Part shown: positions 25,769 to 35,026 of the stretch, piece after piece
Numbering within the stretch: position 1 is the stretch's first letter
Layout of the letters: the number at the start of each line of letters is the position of its first letter
Source: Streptomyces pilosus
Lineage (GTDB): Bacteria; Actinomycetota; Actinomycetes; Streptomycetales; Streptomycetaceae
Assembly (NCBI RefSeq): GCF_014649835.1
Contig: NZ_BMTU01000002.1
Span: 620,001 to 684,000 of the forward strand
Length of the DNA: 64,000 bases
Direction of reading: 5' to 3'
Program-made: the position numbers and the translations under genes
The notes under the pieces: model-generated
The model's database searches: none
Told to the model about the DNA's origin: nothing
The model's input: only the letters and a program-made list of their open reading frames with translations

Positions 25769-26605
25769 CTACGCCCGGGCCCAGAGGGCCGGGACGTTCG
25801 GCGGCTCCCAGCCGGCCATGGACGTGTGGGCCTGCAGGCAGCGGTAGGCGGAACCGTTGTACGTCACGGAGTTGCCGGCGGAGTAGCTCCTGCCGACCGC
25901 CCAGGTGCCGCTCGGCGGGTCGGTCGGGGTAGGGGACCCACCGCCCGGGACGCCGTCGACGTCGAGGACGAAGTCGAAGGTGCCTTCCCTGCCGTTGCCC
26001 GCACTGCGCACGTTCATCAGGAGCGCGGGGTCGTAGAGCATGTCCGTGGCGTTCCGGGGCTCACCCGGAAAGTACAGCTGGGTGGTGAGCACCGGCTTGC
26101 CGGGGGCCTGGGCCTTCACATGGATGTGCCGGGTACGGCCCGGGTAGAGGCCGGGCACGATCGTCGTGAGCTTGAAGGCGCCGGTGGAGTCGGTGAACTG
26201 GTGACCGCGGAAGGCGAAACCGGCCATGTCGTACGCGCCGGCGTTGTCCGCCTGCCAGAAGTCCAGGAGCACGCCGGACAGCGGGACGCAGTTGCGGCCG
26301 AAGACGTAGCCGCTCACCGTCAAAGGTGTACCGACCGTACCCGCCGTCACCAGGCTGGTGCGCCGCGGCGAGTTCGGCTTGAAGTACGGGCCCTCCATCT
26401 GGTCCGGGGTCAGGTCGTCGCCGTCGTCGCAGTACGGGGTCGGCGTGAGCGACCTGGTGTCGTCGGAGCGGACCGCGTCACGAGCCAGGGCCATGCCACC
26501 GGTGGCGAGGAGTGGGACGGAGGCGCCGGCGGCCACGGCCGCGCGCAGGAGGTTCTTGCGGCTGATGCCGCCCTGCTCGTCGGGGGAGGGGGTGGTGGGG
26601 GTCAT
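25769..26605 (-). CDS. Secreted intradiol dioxygenase with carbohydrate-binding module
   Basis: Extracellular protein of 278 residues. The N-terminus has an SRKNLLRAA twin-arginine-like signal (RK instead of RR) and a hydrophobic run to about 42. The catalytic domain has the iron(III) ligands of intradiol ring-cleavage dioxygenases: Tyr125 in FWQADNAGAYD, Tyr154 in PGLYPGRTRHIH, His160 and His162. A proline/threonine linker near 228-236 joins a C-terminal type 5/12 carbohydrate-binding module (SYSAGNSVTYNGSAYRCLQA and GWEPPNVPALW). The fusion suggests cleavage of catechol-type aromatics while attached to polysaccharide, as in biomass-decaying Streptomyces. Confidence 0.87.
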   Translation of the reverse strand: MTPTTPSPDEQGGISRKNLLRAAVAAGASVPLLATGGMALARDAVRSDDTRSLTPTPYCDDGDDLTPDQMEGPYFKPNSPRRTSLVTAGTVGTPLTVSGYVFGRNCVPLSGVLLDFWQADNAGAYDMAGFAFRGHQFTDSTGAFKLTTIVPGLYPGRTRHIHVKAQAPGKPVLTTQLYFPGEPRNATDMLYDPALLMNVRSAGNGREGTFDFVLDVDGVPGGGSPTPTDPPSGTWAVGRSYSAGNSVTYNGSAYRCLQAHTSMAGWEPPNVPALWARA

Positions 26606-27112
26606 GGTGGTTCCTCGTTCTCCTCGGTGGGTGGTGTCCCAGGGGAAGCGAAGTGGGACCGTGCGTCACGACGTAGGGAGCGTGTGGAACTGGCGGGCGC
26701 GCCCGCCGCTGCGGGGCAGGCGGTCGTAGGTGCTCCGGCGGGCGCGCCTCATGGTGATCGCAGGCAACCGTAAGGGCGGCCGGGGCGGTCGCGGGACCTC
26801 CTGTTCCGCCCTCTGCCCGGCGTTATGCGCACCCCGGCAGCGCGCGCGGCCCGCCACTGGCCTTCTCCTCCGGGCAGGGGCCAGGCCCAAGTCGGCTGTG
26901 CGGCGGTGCTGAGGTCGTCAAGGACGCGGGCGGGTCGAGGGCCGGCGCCGGTGGGGACGGGGACGGCAGGACCGTGGACGGCGCGGAGTTCGGCGAAGCG
27001 CGCCGGCTACATGGGTGGGTCCGACCTTGCTGCCGCCGTCCCGCGTGAGCGTGACCTCACTGCGCTGCATGCCAGGGGCGTAGCCCTGCGACGTCGTCCT
27101 CTCCGGCGCATG
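26606..27112. other. Intergenic region between dioxygenase and alkB
   Basis: Of these 507 bases, the right part follows the alkB stop codon and the left part is the dioxygenase upstream region. A 19-codon frame overlaps the alkB stop (ATGA) behind GGAGG, where alkB clusters usually start a rubredoxin gene, but it has no CxxC motif. Leftwards a stretch near 26900-27000 reads FAELRAVHGPAVPVP, vaguely like a P450 N-terminal region. I cannot support a gene here. Confidence 0.3.
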
Positions 27113-28312
27113 TCATCCTCCGTGCGACGGTGCCCTCCGCGTGCTGTCGCCGACAGGGGCGCCGTACCGGGTCGCCCGGCGGTGATGAAGGTTGGCGCGC
27201 CGTGTGTCGCCGTCGTAGTGCGCCAGCACCTTCGGGTCCATCACCCGCCGCCACAGTGGGGTCACCCAGGCCAGAACGATCATGGAGGCGTAGCCGGAGG
27301 GGAGTTGGGGTGCCTCGTCGTAGTGGCGCAGGGTCTGGTAGCGGCGCAGCGGGTTCGCGTGGTGGTCGGAGTGGCGCTGGAGTTGGTACAGGAAGATGTT
27401 GCTGGTGGTGTTGTTGCTGTTCCAGCTATGGCGCGGGGCGACCCGCTCGTAGCGCCCGTCCGGCCGCCGTTCACGTAGCAGGCCGTAGTGCTCGAGGTAG
27501 TTGACCGTTTCCAGCAGCAGGATGCCGCACACCGCCTGGACGAGCAGACAGGGGAGGACCACCGGACCGAAAACGGCGGTGAGCGTGGCGAACAGCAGCA
27601 CGGTCAGTCCCCACGCGGTCAGTACGTCGTTGCGGTGCGACCACGTACGGTGCCGGCGGCGGGTGAGGCGGCGGGCCTCCAGGTGCCAGGCCGAGCGCAC
27701 GCTCCCCGCAACCGTGCGCGGCAGGAACGCCCAGAGGCTCTCACCGAGCCGCGAGCTCGCGGGGTCCTCGCGTGTGGCGACACGGATGTGGTGACCGTGG
27801 TTGTGCTCGACGTAGAAGTGTCCGTAGGCGGACTGAGCGAGCGCGATTCGCGCCAGCCGGCGTTCCACCGATTCCCGCTTGTGGCCGAGTTCGTGCGCCG
27901 TGTTGATGGCGACACCTGCGACGACACCCACCGTGGTGGCCAGACCCAGCGCATCCGGCACGCTCATGCCGCGGGACCACAGCACGCACGCGTAGAGCAG
28001 ACCGGCGTACTGGAGCGGTAGGTACAGGTACGTGCACCAGCGGTAGTACCGGTCCTTCTCCAGGGCCGGCATCGCCTCGTCCGGGGGGTTCTCCTGATCC
28101 GGGCCGATCAGTGCGTCGAGCAGTGGGATGATCACGAAGGCGAAGAAGGGGCCCCACCACCAGAGCACCTGCCAGTCGCTGACAGCGACCAGTGCCCCAG
28201 CCTGAAAGGGCAGCGTGGGGACCGCCAGGCCGAGTAGCCACGCGTAGCGCTTGCGGTCGCGCCAGGGCGTGCCGGCGGGGGACGCAGGGGGCGTCGTCGA
28301 CGGTGATGTCAT
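27113..28312 (-). CDS. alkB: Alkane 1-monooxygenase AlkB
   Basis: Membrane non-haem di-iron hydroxylase of 399 residues that oxidises terminal carbons of n-alkanes. Six helices are visible. The histidine boxes are HELGHK (140-145), EHNHGHH (169-175) and LQRHSDHH (311-318), plus the AlkB hallmark NYLEHYG (271-277), which separates it from fatty-acid desaturases. AlkB needs a rubredoxin and a reductase; none is fused or adjacent, so these must come from elsewhere. A TetR gene lies 116 bases upstream on the same strand and may control it. Confidence 0.9.
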   Translation of the reverse strand: MTSPSTTPPASPAGTPWRDRKRYAWLLGLAVPTLPFQAGALVAVSDWQVLWWWGPFFAFVIIPLLDALIGPDQENPPDEAMPALEKDRYYRWCTYLYLPLQYAGLLYACVLWSRGMSVPDALGLATTVGVVAGVAINTAHELGHKRESVERRLARIALAQSAYGHFYVEHNHGHHIRVATREDPASSRLGESLWAFLPRTVAGSVRSAWHLEARRLTRRRHRTWSHRNDVLTAWGLTVLLFATLTAVFGPVVLPCLLVQAVCGILLLETVNYLEHYGLLRERRPDGRYERVAPRHSWNSNNTTSNIFLYQLQRHSDHHANPLRRYQTLRHYDEAPQLPSGYASMIVLAWVTPLWRRVMDPKVLAHYDGDTRRANLHHRRATRYGAPVGDSTRRAPSHGG

Positions 28313-28428
28313 CGGGCTGTGCTCCTTGCGGGCGTCCGGTTCTGACCCGGCAGAGCGTGGCACCGGCCTTGAGCGCTGACAATCGGGGACGCACTGTCAA
28401 CGTTCTGACGGTTCGTCACTTCGCTGGT

Positions 28429-29064
28429 CTACCGGGTCAGGACACCCATGGCCGCCGCGGTGATGACCTCGGCCGACTCGCGTAGCGAGTGGTCGGGCGG
28501 CGGCAGCACGATGTGTGACAGGGCGAGGCGGACGATGACGTCGGCGGCCTGATCCGTACGGGTCTCGTCGACGTGCCGGAAGTGAGTCTGACACCAGGCC
28601 CGCACGATGAGCCGCGCCCCCGTGACCACCGGCTCGGACCGCGCCGTCAGGTAGGGCAGCAGCGCGTCCGTGCCGTTGCGGGCCGCCCCGATCACTGAGG
28701 CGACGAGTGCGTTCTCACCCGCCTCCTGAAGTGCGTACACGAGGGCGGCGGCGAGCGCGTCCGACGCGGTGGCCGCCGGCTGTCGCAGTGCGCGGTCCAC
28801 GCCGACGAGGAAGTTCCCCGCCTCCCGGTGCACCAGCGCCCGGCTCAGCCCGCCGCGGCTGCCGAACTCCTTGTAGACGGTCGGCCGTGACACCTCGGCG
28901 CGGGCGGCCACTTGCGACAGGCTCACTGAGTCCCAGCCCTTTTCCGTTGCCATGGCGCGTGCCGCGTCCAGCACGTCGTCCCGCATGCGTCTGCGCCACG
29001 CCTCGCGAGGCGGCAGAGGTGTGGGGCCGCGGTCCGTGGATGCGGCGAACGGCTTGTGACCCAC
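28429..29064 (-). CDS. TetR-family repressor upstream of alkB
   Basis: Repressor of 211 residues. The TetR helix-turn-helix is at about 27-72 (LDAARAMATEKGWDSVSLSQ, then VAARAEVSRPTVYKEFGSRG). The C-terminal ligand domain is all-helical and hydrophobic. GTG 29064 follows GAGGAGAG; an upstream start at 29112 is less likely. Position before alkB on the same strand, as in AlkU/AlkW-type loci, suggests it senses alkanes or fatty acids and represses itself and alkB. Confidence 0.8.
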   Translation of the reverse strand: MGHKPFAASTDRGPTPLPPREAWRRRMRDDVLDAARAMATEKGWDSVSLSQVAARAEVSRPTVYKEFGSRGGLSRALVHREAGNFLVGVDRALRQPAATASDALAAALVYALQEAGENALVASVIGAARNGTDALLPYLTARSEPVVTGARLIVRAWCQTHFRHVDETRTDQAADVIVRLALSHIVLPPPDHSLRESAEVITAAAMGVLTR

Positions 29065-29313
29065 GGTGTCTCTCCTCGCGTCCGGTGCCGGGGCAGGATG
29101 CCGATGATGCATCGGTCAAGGCGCCTGATGAAGCGTCAGCAACTCGACCGACAACGCCCCCTGGGGGCCGTCCGCCGGCGTGGCGCGCCGACCGTCGGTG
29201 GGGCGGTGGTCACCGCACGCGAGGCGATCGGTGCGGTCGGACGTCGTCCCTGGGGCTCGCAGGTAGAAGGAAGGTGTTAACGGAAGATACAGATCAGCTT
29301 CCCTGTGCGGTAA

Positions 29314-29436
29314 ATGTATCGCGCAGGGTGGCTGGGTGCAGCCTGTCAACTGTCCGAATGCTCCCTTTCTGGGTCGGCTCTGACGCGGCGGACGACCGCG
29401 GACGGCGTCGTGACGTGAACGTAACGTGCGATACAT
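29314..29436. promoter_or_regulatory. Paired GCGATACAT sites before the cyanophycin operon
   Basis: ATGTATCGC at 29314-29322 is the exact reverse complement of GCGATACAT at 29428-29436, with a weaker AGATACA at 29285-29291. They lie in the 460-base gap before the ABC-transporter operon, 90-210 bases upstream of its first ATG. I propose them as operators of the RpiR regulator at the operon end, perhaps acting by looping. Confidence 0.45.
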
Positions 29437-29524
29437 ATGGCCAACGGATCGATCGTTCTGTAACTTCCGGAGCGCAGTCGGCGGCGCCTCCGCCGACGCA
29501 GGAGGATGAGAGGCCCGATCCGCC

Positions 29525-30472
29525 ATGAACGCTCGCTCGGTCCGCCGCCTGGCGGCCGCCACCGCAGTGACCACCGCCCTGACCGCGATCACCGCCTGCT
29601 CCAGCGACGACGACCCCGCACCGCCGGCCGGCAACGGGGGCACTGTCGCGGGCGTGAGGATCGAGAAGGATGCCGCGCTGCACGACGCGCTGCCCGCGGA
29701 GATCAAGGAAGCGGGGACCGTGAAGGTCGCCACCGACGTGCCCTACCCGCCGTTCGAGATGTACGTCGAGGAGGGCAAGAGCGAGCTGACGGGTCTCGAC
29801 TACGACCTTGCCCAGGCCCTGGGCGCCAAGCTGGGCGTCCGGTTCGTCTTCAGCCCGCAGAAGTTCGACGGGATCGTTCCGGCGATTCAGGCCGGCAAGT
29901 TCCACGCCGCGATGTCGGCCATCACCGACAACAAGGAGCGGCAACAGGTCGTCGACTTCGTCGACTACTCACGGTCCGGCTCGGGCATCCTCGTCGCCGA
30001 GGGGAACCCCGAGGGAATCGCCACCCTCGACGATCTGTGCGGCGAGAGGATCGCTGTGCAGGTCGCCACCAACCAGCTCGACCTCCTCAAGGAGCACCAG
30101 GCGCGGTGCGAGGAAGCCGGCGACGGCCGGATCGACATTCAGACATTCCCGAAGGACTCCGACGCCCAGCTCGCCCTGCGCTCCGGCAAGGTCGTCGCCC
30201 AACTGCTGACCAAGCCGGCCGCCGGCTGGACCGCCAAGACGGCCGACGACGGCAAGACGTTCGACCTCGTCGAGGACCCGGCCGCGCCCGGCGGCTACAA
30301 GGCCTCGCCCAACGGCATCGCTGTCACCAAGAAATTGCCGGACCTGACCGACGCGATCCAGAAGGCCCTGCAGGCCCTGATCGACGACGGCACCGTGACC
30401 AAGATCTTCGAAAAGTACGGTGTCGCCTCCATCGCGGTGAAGGAAGCCACCAGGAACGCGGCGGTCGACTGA
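29525..30472 (+). CDS. ABC transporter substrate-binding lipoprotein (amino-acid type)
   Basis: Lipoprotein of 315 residues. The signal peptide ends in AITAC, so Cys25 is lipidated and anchors the protein outside the membrane. The rest is a family-3 solute-binding protein of the polar-amino-acid type: VKVATDVPYPPFEMYVEEG, LTGLDYDLAQALGAKLGV and TDNKERQQVVDFVDY. It should catch a small amino-acid-like ligand. In this operon, with a cyanophycinase and an M20 peptidase, the ligand is probably the beta-Asp-Arg dipeptide (inference). The permease starts two bases after its stop. Confidence 0.85.
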   Translation: MNARSVRRLAAATAVTTALTAITACSSDDDPAPPAGNGGTVAGVRIEKDAALHDALPAEIKEAGTVKVATDVPYPPFEMYVEEGKSELTGLDYDLAQALGAKLGVRFVFSPQKFDGIVPAIQAGKFHAAMSAITDNKERQQVVDFVDYSRSGSGILVAEGNPEGIATLDDLCGERIAVQVATNQLDLLKEHQARCEEAGDGRIDIQTFPKDSDAQLALRSGKVVAQLLTKPAAGWTAKTADDGKTFDLVEDPAAPGGYKASPNGIAVTKKLPDLTDAIQKALQALIDDGTVTKIFEKYGVASIAVKEATRNAAVD

Positions 30473-30474
30473 GC

Positions 30475-31440
30475 ATGGTCGAGCTGAAAACACCCCGGGA
30501 CACTGTGTCGCCCGCATCCGGGCACCCTGTTGAGGACCTCGTCGTCGTGCCGGTGCGCAACCATGGCCGCTGGGTGGCCGCGGTGGCCGCTCTGGCAGCA
30601 CTCGTCGGACTGGTCGGCTCTCTGGCCAAGAACGACAACGTGCGCTGGGACATCGTCGGTGACTACCTTTTCGCCGACCTCGTCTTCGACGGCCTGTTCA
30701 CCACCCTGTGGCTGACCGTCACGGCCATGATCCTCGGGCTCGCCCTCGGTACGCTGATCGCGGTCATGCGCTTGTCCCCGAGCCCCGTCCTGCACGGTCT
30801 GGCCACCTTCTTCGTCTGGATCTTCCGTGGCACCCCGCTGCTCGTGCAGATCATCTTCTGGGGCTATGCGGCCGCGCTGTACAAGTACGTGATGATCGGC
30901 GTGCCGTTCACCGACATCACCTTCTTCCGGGCGGAGACCAACTCGCTCCTGACCCCGGCCGTCGCGGCGCTGCTGGCCCTGGGGCTCAACGAGGCGGCAT
31001 ACACGTCGGAGATCGTGCGCGCGGGCATCCAGTCCGTCGACCAGGGGCAGACCGAGGCCGCGCACTCCCTCGGCATGCGACCCGCCCTGACCATGCGCCG
31101 CATCGTGCTGCCGCAGGCGATGCGCGTCATCATCCCCCCCATGGGGAACGAGACCATCAACATGCTGAAGATGACCGCCCTGGTCTCGGTCATCTCCGCG
31201 CACGACCTGATGTCCAACATCCAGGACGTGTACGCCCAGAACTACCAGGTCATCCCCATGCTGGTCGTGGCCAGCCTGTGGTACCTGGCCCTGGTGACCC
31301 TGCTCAGTGTCCCGCAGGCGTACCTGGAGCGACGCTACGGGCGCGGCACCGTCCATGCCCAGCACGTGTCGCCCCTGCGGCGCCTGCTCGGAACAGCCGC
31401 CCGGCCCCTCCGCGTGAAGAACAAGGAGGCGGGCCGATGA
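30475..31440 (+). CDS. Amino-acid-type ABC transporter permease
   Basis: Membrane protein of 321 residues with one N-terminal anchor helix (about 30-50) and the five-helix HisMQ-type permease core (about 70-290). The EAA loop that meets the ATPase reads [23 protein letters not shown]. Only one permease gene is present, so the transporter is probably a homodimer. Start and stop are tightly coupled to its neighbours: the next gene overlaps by four bases (ATGA). Confidence 0.87.
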   Translation: MVELKTPRDTVSPASGHPVEDLVVVPVRNHGRWVAAVAALAALVGLVGSLAKNDNVRWDIVGDYLFADLVFDGLFTTLWLTVTAMILGLALGTLIAVMRLSPSPVLHGLATFFVWIFRGTPLLVQIIFWGYAAALYKYVMIGVPFTDITFFRAETNSLLTPAVAALLALGLNEAAYTSEIVRAGIQSVDQGQTEAAHSLGMRPALTMRRIVLPQAMRVIIPPMGNETINMLKMTALVSVISAHDLMSNIQDVYAQNYQVIPMLVVASLWYLALVTLLSVPQAYLERRYGRGTVHAQHVSPLRRLLGTAARPLRVKNKEAGR

Positions 31441-32249
31441 GCGCCCCCACGGTGCACGACGGCAGCACCCGGACCGTGCATGACGAGAGCGCGCCGATGG
31501 TGCGCGCGGAAGGCGTGCACAAGCGCTACGGCAAACTGGAGGTCCTCAAGGGCATCGACCTCACCGTCCGGCGCGGCAGCGTGTGCTGCCTCCTCGGGCC
31601 CTCCGGCTCGGGCAAGTCCACGTTCCTTCGCTGCATCAACCACCTCGACAAGGTGGACGGCGGCAGGCTCACCGTCGACGGTGAACTCGTCGGCTACCGC
31701 CAGCAGGGTGGCGAGCTGCACGAGCTGCGGGAACGGGAAGTGGCCGAACGGCGCCGGGACATCGGCATGGTGTTCCAGCGCTTCAACCTCTTCCCGCACA
31801 TGACCGCCCTGGAGAACGTCATGGAGGCACCGGTGCGCGTCGCTGGGACGACGAAGGCGCAGGCACGCGAGGAGGCGAGGCACCTGCTGGAACGGGTAGG
31901 TCTCGACGACCGCGCCGGCCATTACCCCGCGCAGCTCTCCGGGGGGCAGCAGCAGCGCGTAGCCATCGCCAGGGCCCTGGCCATGAAGCCCAAACTGATG
32001 CTGTTCGACGAGCCGACCTCCGCTCTCGACCCGGAACTCGTCGGCGACGTCCTCGACGTGATGAGGCAGTTGGCCGACGAAGGCATGACGATGGTCGTCG
32101 TCACCCACGAGATCGGCTTCGCACGGGAAGTCGGCGACACGGCCGTCTTCATGGACGAAGGGGTGATCATAGAGACCGGCGACCCATGCCAGGTCCTGGT
32201 CGAACCCGAACAGGAACGCACGCGCGCCTTCCTGGCGAAGGTCCTGTGA
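31437..32249 (+). CDS. Amino-acid-type ABC transporter ATPase
   Basis: ATPase of 270 residues of the GlnQ/HisP class. Walker A is GPSGSGKS (54-61), the Q loop [11 protein letters not shown], the signature LSGGQQQR, Walker [15 protein letters not shown], and the switch histidine lies in [10 protein letters not shown]. It powers the importer formed with the two preceding genes. Overlaps of four bases on both sides (ATGA before, GTGA after) indicate translational coupling along the operon. Confidence 0.9.
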   Translation: MSAPTVHDGSTRTVHDESAPMVRAEGVHKRYGKLEVLKGIDLTVRRGSVCCLLGPSGSGKSTFLRCINHLDKVDGGRLTVDGELVGYRQQGGELHELREREVAERRRDIGMVFQRFNLFPHMTALENVMEAPVRVAGTTKAQAREEARHLLERVGLDDRAGHYPAQLSGGQQQRVAIARALAMKPKLMLFDEPTSALDPELVGDVLDVMRQLADEGMTMVVVTHEIGFAREVGDTAVFMDEGVIIETGDPCQVLVEPEQERTRAFLAKVL

Positions 32250-33511
32250 GTGCGCCCCCGCGGCAGCGGCCCCGACCCCACCCCGCCGACCTGCTCGGCT
32301 CGGCCCGCAGCCGTCTCCCGCGGTACCTGCGCGACCTCGCCGAGCTCGTGGCCATCGACTCCGGCTCCTACAGCCGCCACGGTGTCAATGCCGTCGCCGA
32401 CTGGGTGCAGACACGCCTGACTTCGCTCGGCTTCACCGTCGAGCGGATCCGTCCCCCCGCCGTCGACGGCGTGGGACGTCTGAGTGGCCTCCGTACAGGC
32501 GATGTGCTGATCGCCCGGAAGCCGGGCCGTCTCGCCGAGGCGGACGGCGGGTGCAGGATCCTGCTGGCCGCCCACATGGACACCGTGTTCGAGGACGGCA
32601 CCGCCGCCAGGAGGCCCTTCACCCTCGACGGCACCCGCGCGCACGGCCCCGGCGTCAGCGACGACAAGGGCGGCATGCTGGCCGGTCTGACTGCGCTGGA
32701 GCTTCTCCAGCAGGAGGAAGCGGAGCAGTACGCGGAGCTGGTGTTCCTCGCCACCCCCGACGAGGAGATCGGCTCCCCAGCCAGCCGGAGGATCACGGAG
32801 GAGGTCGCCCGTGGCATGCACTACGCCCTCGGGCTCGAGTGCGCGCGGGAGAACGGGGACCTGGTGCTCGCCCGCAAGGGCGTCGCCGACTTCCGGCTCA
32901 CCGTCACCGGTCGCGCCGCCCACGCCGGCATCGAGCCCGAACGGGGCGCCAATGCCGCCCTCGCAGCGGCGCACCTCGTCGTCGCCCTGCAGGCACTCAA
33001 CGGGCGTTGGGACGACGGCACCGTCAACGTCGGGGTCGTCAGGGCCGGCCATCGCCCCAACATCATCTGCTCCGAGGCCGAACTGCACCTGGAGGTACGG
33101 GCCGTCACCGCCGCCGGCCTGCGCCGGGTCGGACGAGCCATCGAGGACGCCGCTGCCAGCCCGGCCGTTCCCGGCACCACCGTCACCGTCGAACAGCTCG
33201 ACGACTGTCCTCCGATGGAGGCGACCCGCGCCTCGCACCACATGCTCGCCGCGGCCGCACAGGCGGCAGCCGCCATCGGTTTCCCCCTGAACGCCACGTC
33301 CACCGGAGGCGTCGGCGACGCCAACCTGATCGCCGGCACCGGAGTCCCCGTCCTGGACGGCCTCGGACCCATCGGTGGCGCCGACCACAGCCCCCACGAG
33401 TGGCTGGACACCGCGAGCGTGCCCGAGCGGATCGCCCTGCTGGCCGCACTGGTCGTGTCGCTCGGCGACAACGGCGTCGACAGCGACATCGGCGGCAACA
33501 AGGGCGCCTGA
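32246..33511 (+). CDS. M20-family metallopeptidase, probable beta-Asp-Arg dipeptidase (CphZ-like)
   Basis: Cytoplasmic zinc peptidase of 421 residues. Metal ligands are visible: His110 and Asp112 in [10 protein letters not shown], bridging Asp139 in [11 protein letters not shown], catalytic Glu173 with Glu174 in TPDEEIGSP, Glu198 (LGLECA), and a C-terminal histidine in [11 protein letters not shown]. The order matches the glutamate carboxypeptidase-like M20 branch. M20 enzymes named CphZ hydrolyse cyanophycin-derived beta-Asp-Arg, and genome context here (ABC importer before it, cyanophycinase after it) supports that role. The GTG start overlaps the ATPase stop codon. The exact dipeptide specificity is inferred. 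Confidence 0.8.
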   Translation: MSAPPRQRPRPHPADLLGSARSRLPRYLRDLAELVAIDSGSYSRHGVNAVADWVQTRLTSLGFTVERIRPPAVDGVGRLSGLRTGDVLIARKPGRLAEADGGCRILLAAHMDTVFEDGTAARRPFTLDGTRAHGPGVSDDKGGMLAGLTALELLQQEEAEQYAELVFLATPDEEIGSPASRRITEEVARGMHYALGLECARENGDLVLARKGVADFRLTVTGRAAHAGIEPERGANAALAAAHLVVALQALNGRWDDGTVNVGVVRAGHRPNIICSEAELHLEVRAVTAAGLRRVGRAIEDAAASPAVPGTTVTVEQLDDCPPMEATRASHHMLAAAAQAAAAIGFPLNATSTGGVGDANLIAGTGVPVLDGLGPIGGADHSPHEWLDTASVPERIALLAALVVSLGDNGVDSDIGGNKGA

Positions 33512-33608
33512 CCGCCGAGCCCCCGGCCGCGTCGCACTCCGGGCGGGGCCGGCTTCTCATCGACCTTCCGACCACCTCTACCTTCCGACCACCTCTTAGG
33601 AGGCGCTC

Positions 33609-34904
33609 ATGCGCGACCGTTCCCTGCCCGGCCGACGCCCTGTCCTCGCCGGGGTCACCGCTCTCCTCCTGACCCTCACCGCCGCGCCAGCGGCCCGGGC
33701 GACCGTCCACACCAGCAGCAGACCGGCGGAGGGCTCCCTGGTCCTGATCGGTGGCGCACTCGCCGAGAACAACGCACAGGTGTACGGCGAGATCGTCGAA
33801 CGGGCCGGTGGCTCCCGTGCCCGCATCGGCGTCCTCACCGCCGCGTCCATCCCCGAAAGCCAGGACCCGGATGCTGATGACCCCGAAAGGTGCAGCAACT
33901 CCGCCTGCAACGGCGCCTATTACGCCGGCCTCTTCGAGAAGCACGGCGCTGCCGACGCCGAGTGGATCCCCGTCGACCTGGACCACGTCGCGGACGCCGA
34001 CTCCGACGCCGTCGTCGACCGGATCAACTCCATGACCGGGTTCTTCTTCGGCGGCGGCGACCAGTACCGCTACGTCACCACCCTCCTGCACGGCGACCGG
34101 CACACCGACTCCAAGGTGCTCGCCGCCATCCGTGTCAAACTCGCCAACGGCGCGGTCGTCGCCGGCACCTCAGCGGGCGCGCAGATCGCCGCCGGACCCG
34201 ACATGATCACCGGCGGCGAGTCCTACCAGGCCCTGCGGGACGGCAGTGCGCCCGGCTACTTCGACGACGCCACCCGGCTCGGCTACCACCCCCGAGGCGG
34301 ATTCGGCTTCCTGCGCTCCGGTCTCGTGGACACCCACACCGGCGCCTACGGCCGGGAAGGCCGGGGCCTGCGCCTGGCCGCGGACACCGGCCACGACCGC
34401 GTCTACGCTCTGCAGGAGAACAGCGCGCTCGTCGTCGACCGTCCCGGAACACGGGCCGAGACACTGACCGTCCTCGGCGGCAACGGCGTGGGCATCCTCG
34501 ACCTGCGCGACGCCCGTGCGCGCACCACCCGGGAGGGCTGGACCCTGACCCGCGCCCGCTACACCCACCTCACCGACGGCGACCGCTACGACACCCGTGA
34601 CTGGTCCGTACGCCCTGCCTCCGGCAAGCGCGCCCTGATCCCCCGCACGACCTCTCCGGTACCCGCCAACCATGATGTCTTCCACTCGGCCGACAACCCC
34701 GCCGGAGTCCCCTACTCCTTCCTGGACACTGCCCGGGCACTCGCCATGACCAGGAACCAGCGCATCGCCACCGCCACCACCTACGAGAGCGCTCCCCGCT
34801 TCACCGTCACCTTCACCAAGCGGCCCGGCTTCACAGCCTGGACCAGCGACGGCACCACCGCGCGGACCCTCCTCGGACTGGGCATCGACATCACCCCCAG
34901 GTGA
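33609..34904 (+). CDS. Secreted cyanophycinase
   Basis: Serine exopeptidase of 431 residues, family S51, that degrades cyanophycin (poly-aspartate with arginine side chains) to beta-Asp-Arg. A signal peptide (about 1-31, ALLLTLTAAPAARA) sends it outside, so it acts on foreign polymer, not on internal granules. The core has SLVLIGGAL, RIGVLTAAS, FFFGGGDQYRYV (145-156) and the nucleophile motif GTSAGA with Ser188. The length fits the extracellular class, which is longer than the cytoplasmic CphB. It follows the M20 peptidase after 97 bases. Confidence 0.85.
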   Translation: MRDRSLPGRRPVLAGVTALLLTLTAAPAARATVHTSSRPAEGSLVLIGGALAENNAQVYGEIVERAGGSRARIGVLTAASIPESQDPDADDPERCSNSACNGAYYAGLFEKHGAADAEWIPVDLDHVADADSDAVVDRINSMTGFFFGGGDQYRYVTTLLHGDRHTDSKVLAAIRVKLANGAVVAGTSAGAQIAAGPDMITGGESYQALRDGSAPGYFDDATRLGYHPRGGFGFLRSGLVDTHTGAYGREGRGLRLAADTGHDRVYALQENSALVVDRPGTRAETLTVLGGNGVGILDLRDARARTTREGWTLTRARYTHLTDGDRYDTRDWSVRPASGKRALIPRTTSPVPANHDVFHSADNPAGVPYSFLDTARALAMTRNQRIATATTYESAPRFTVTFTKRPGFTAWTSDGTTARTLLGLGIDITPR

Positions 34905-35026
34905 CCCATCGCCGCGCGCCGTTGGCGGCCGGGGCCGGCCGGGGACACTTCTGCCGGCCCGGCCGCCAGGCGCGTGCACGCACTAGGCTCGGCACCTGAA
35001 CACCGCAAGATCCGAAAGGAGCCCTC

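Noticed and set aside
26890..27010. Cytochrome P450 fragment
   Set aside because: Only one short segment (FAELRAVHGPAVPVP) is suggestive and no heme-binding motif follows.
27057..27115. Rubredoxin gene behind alkB
   Set aside because: The 19-codon frame has no CxxC motifs and stops early.
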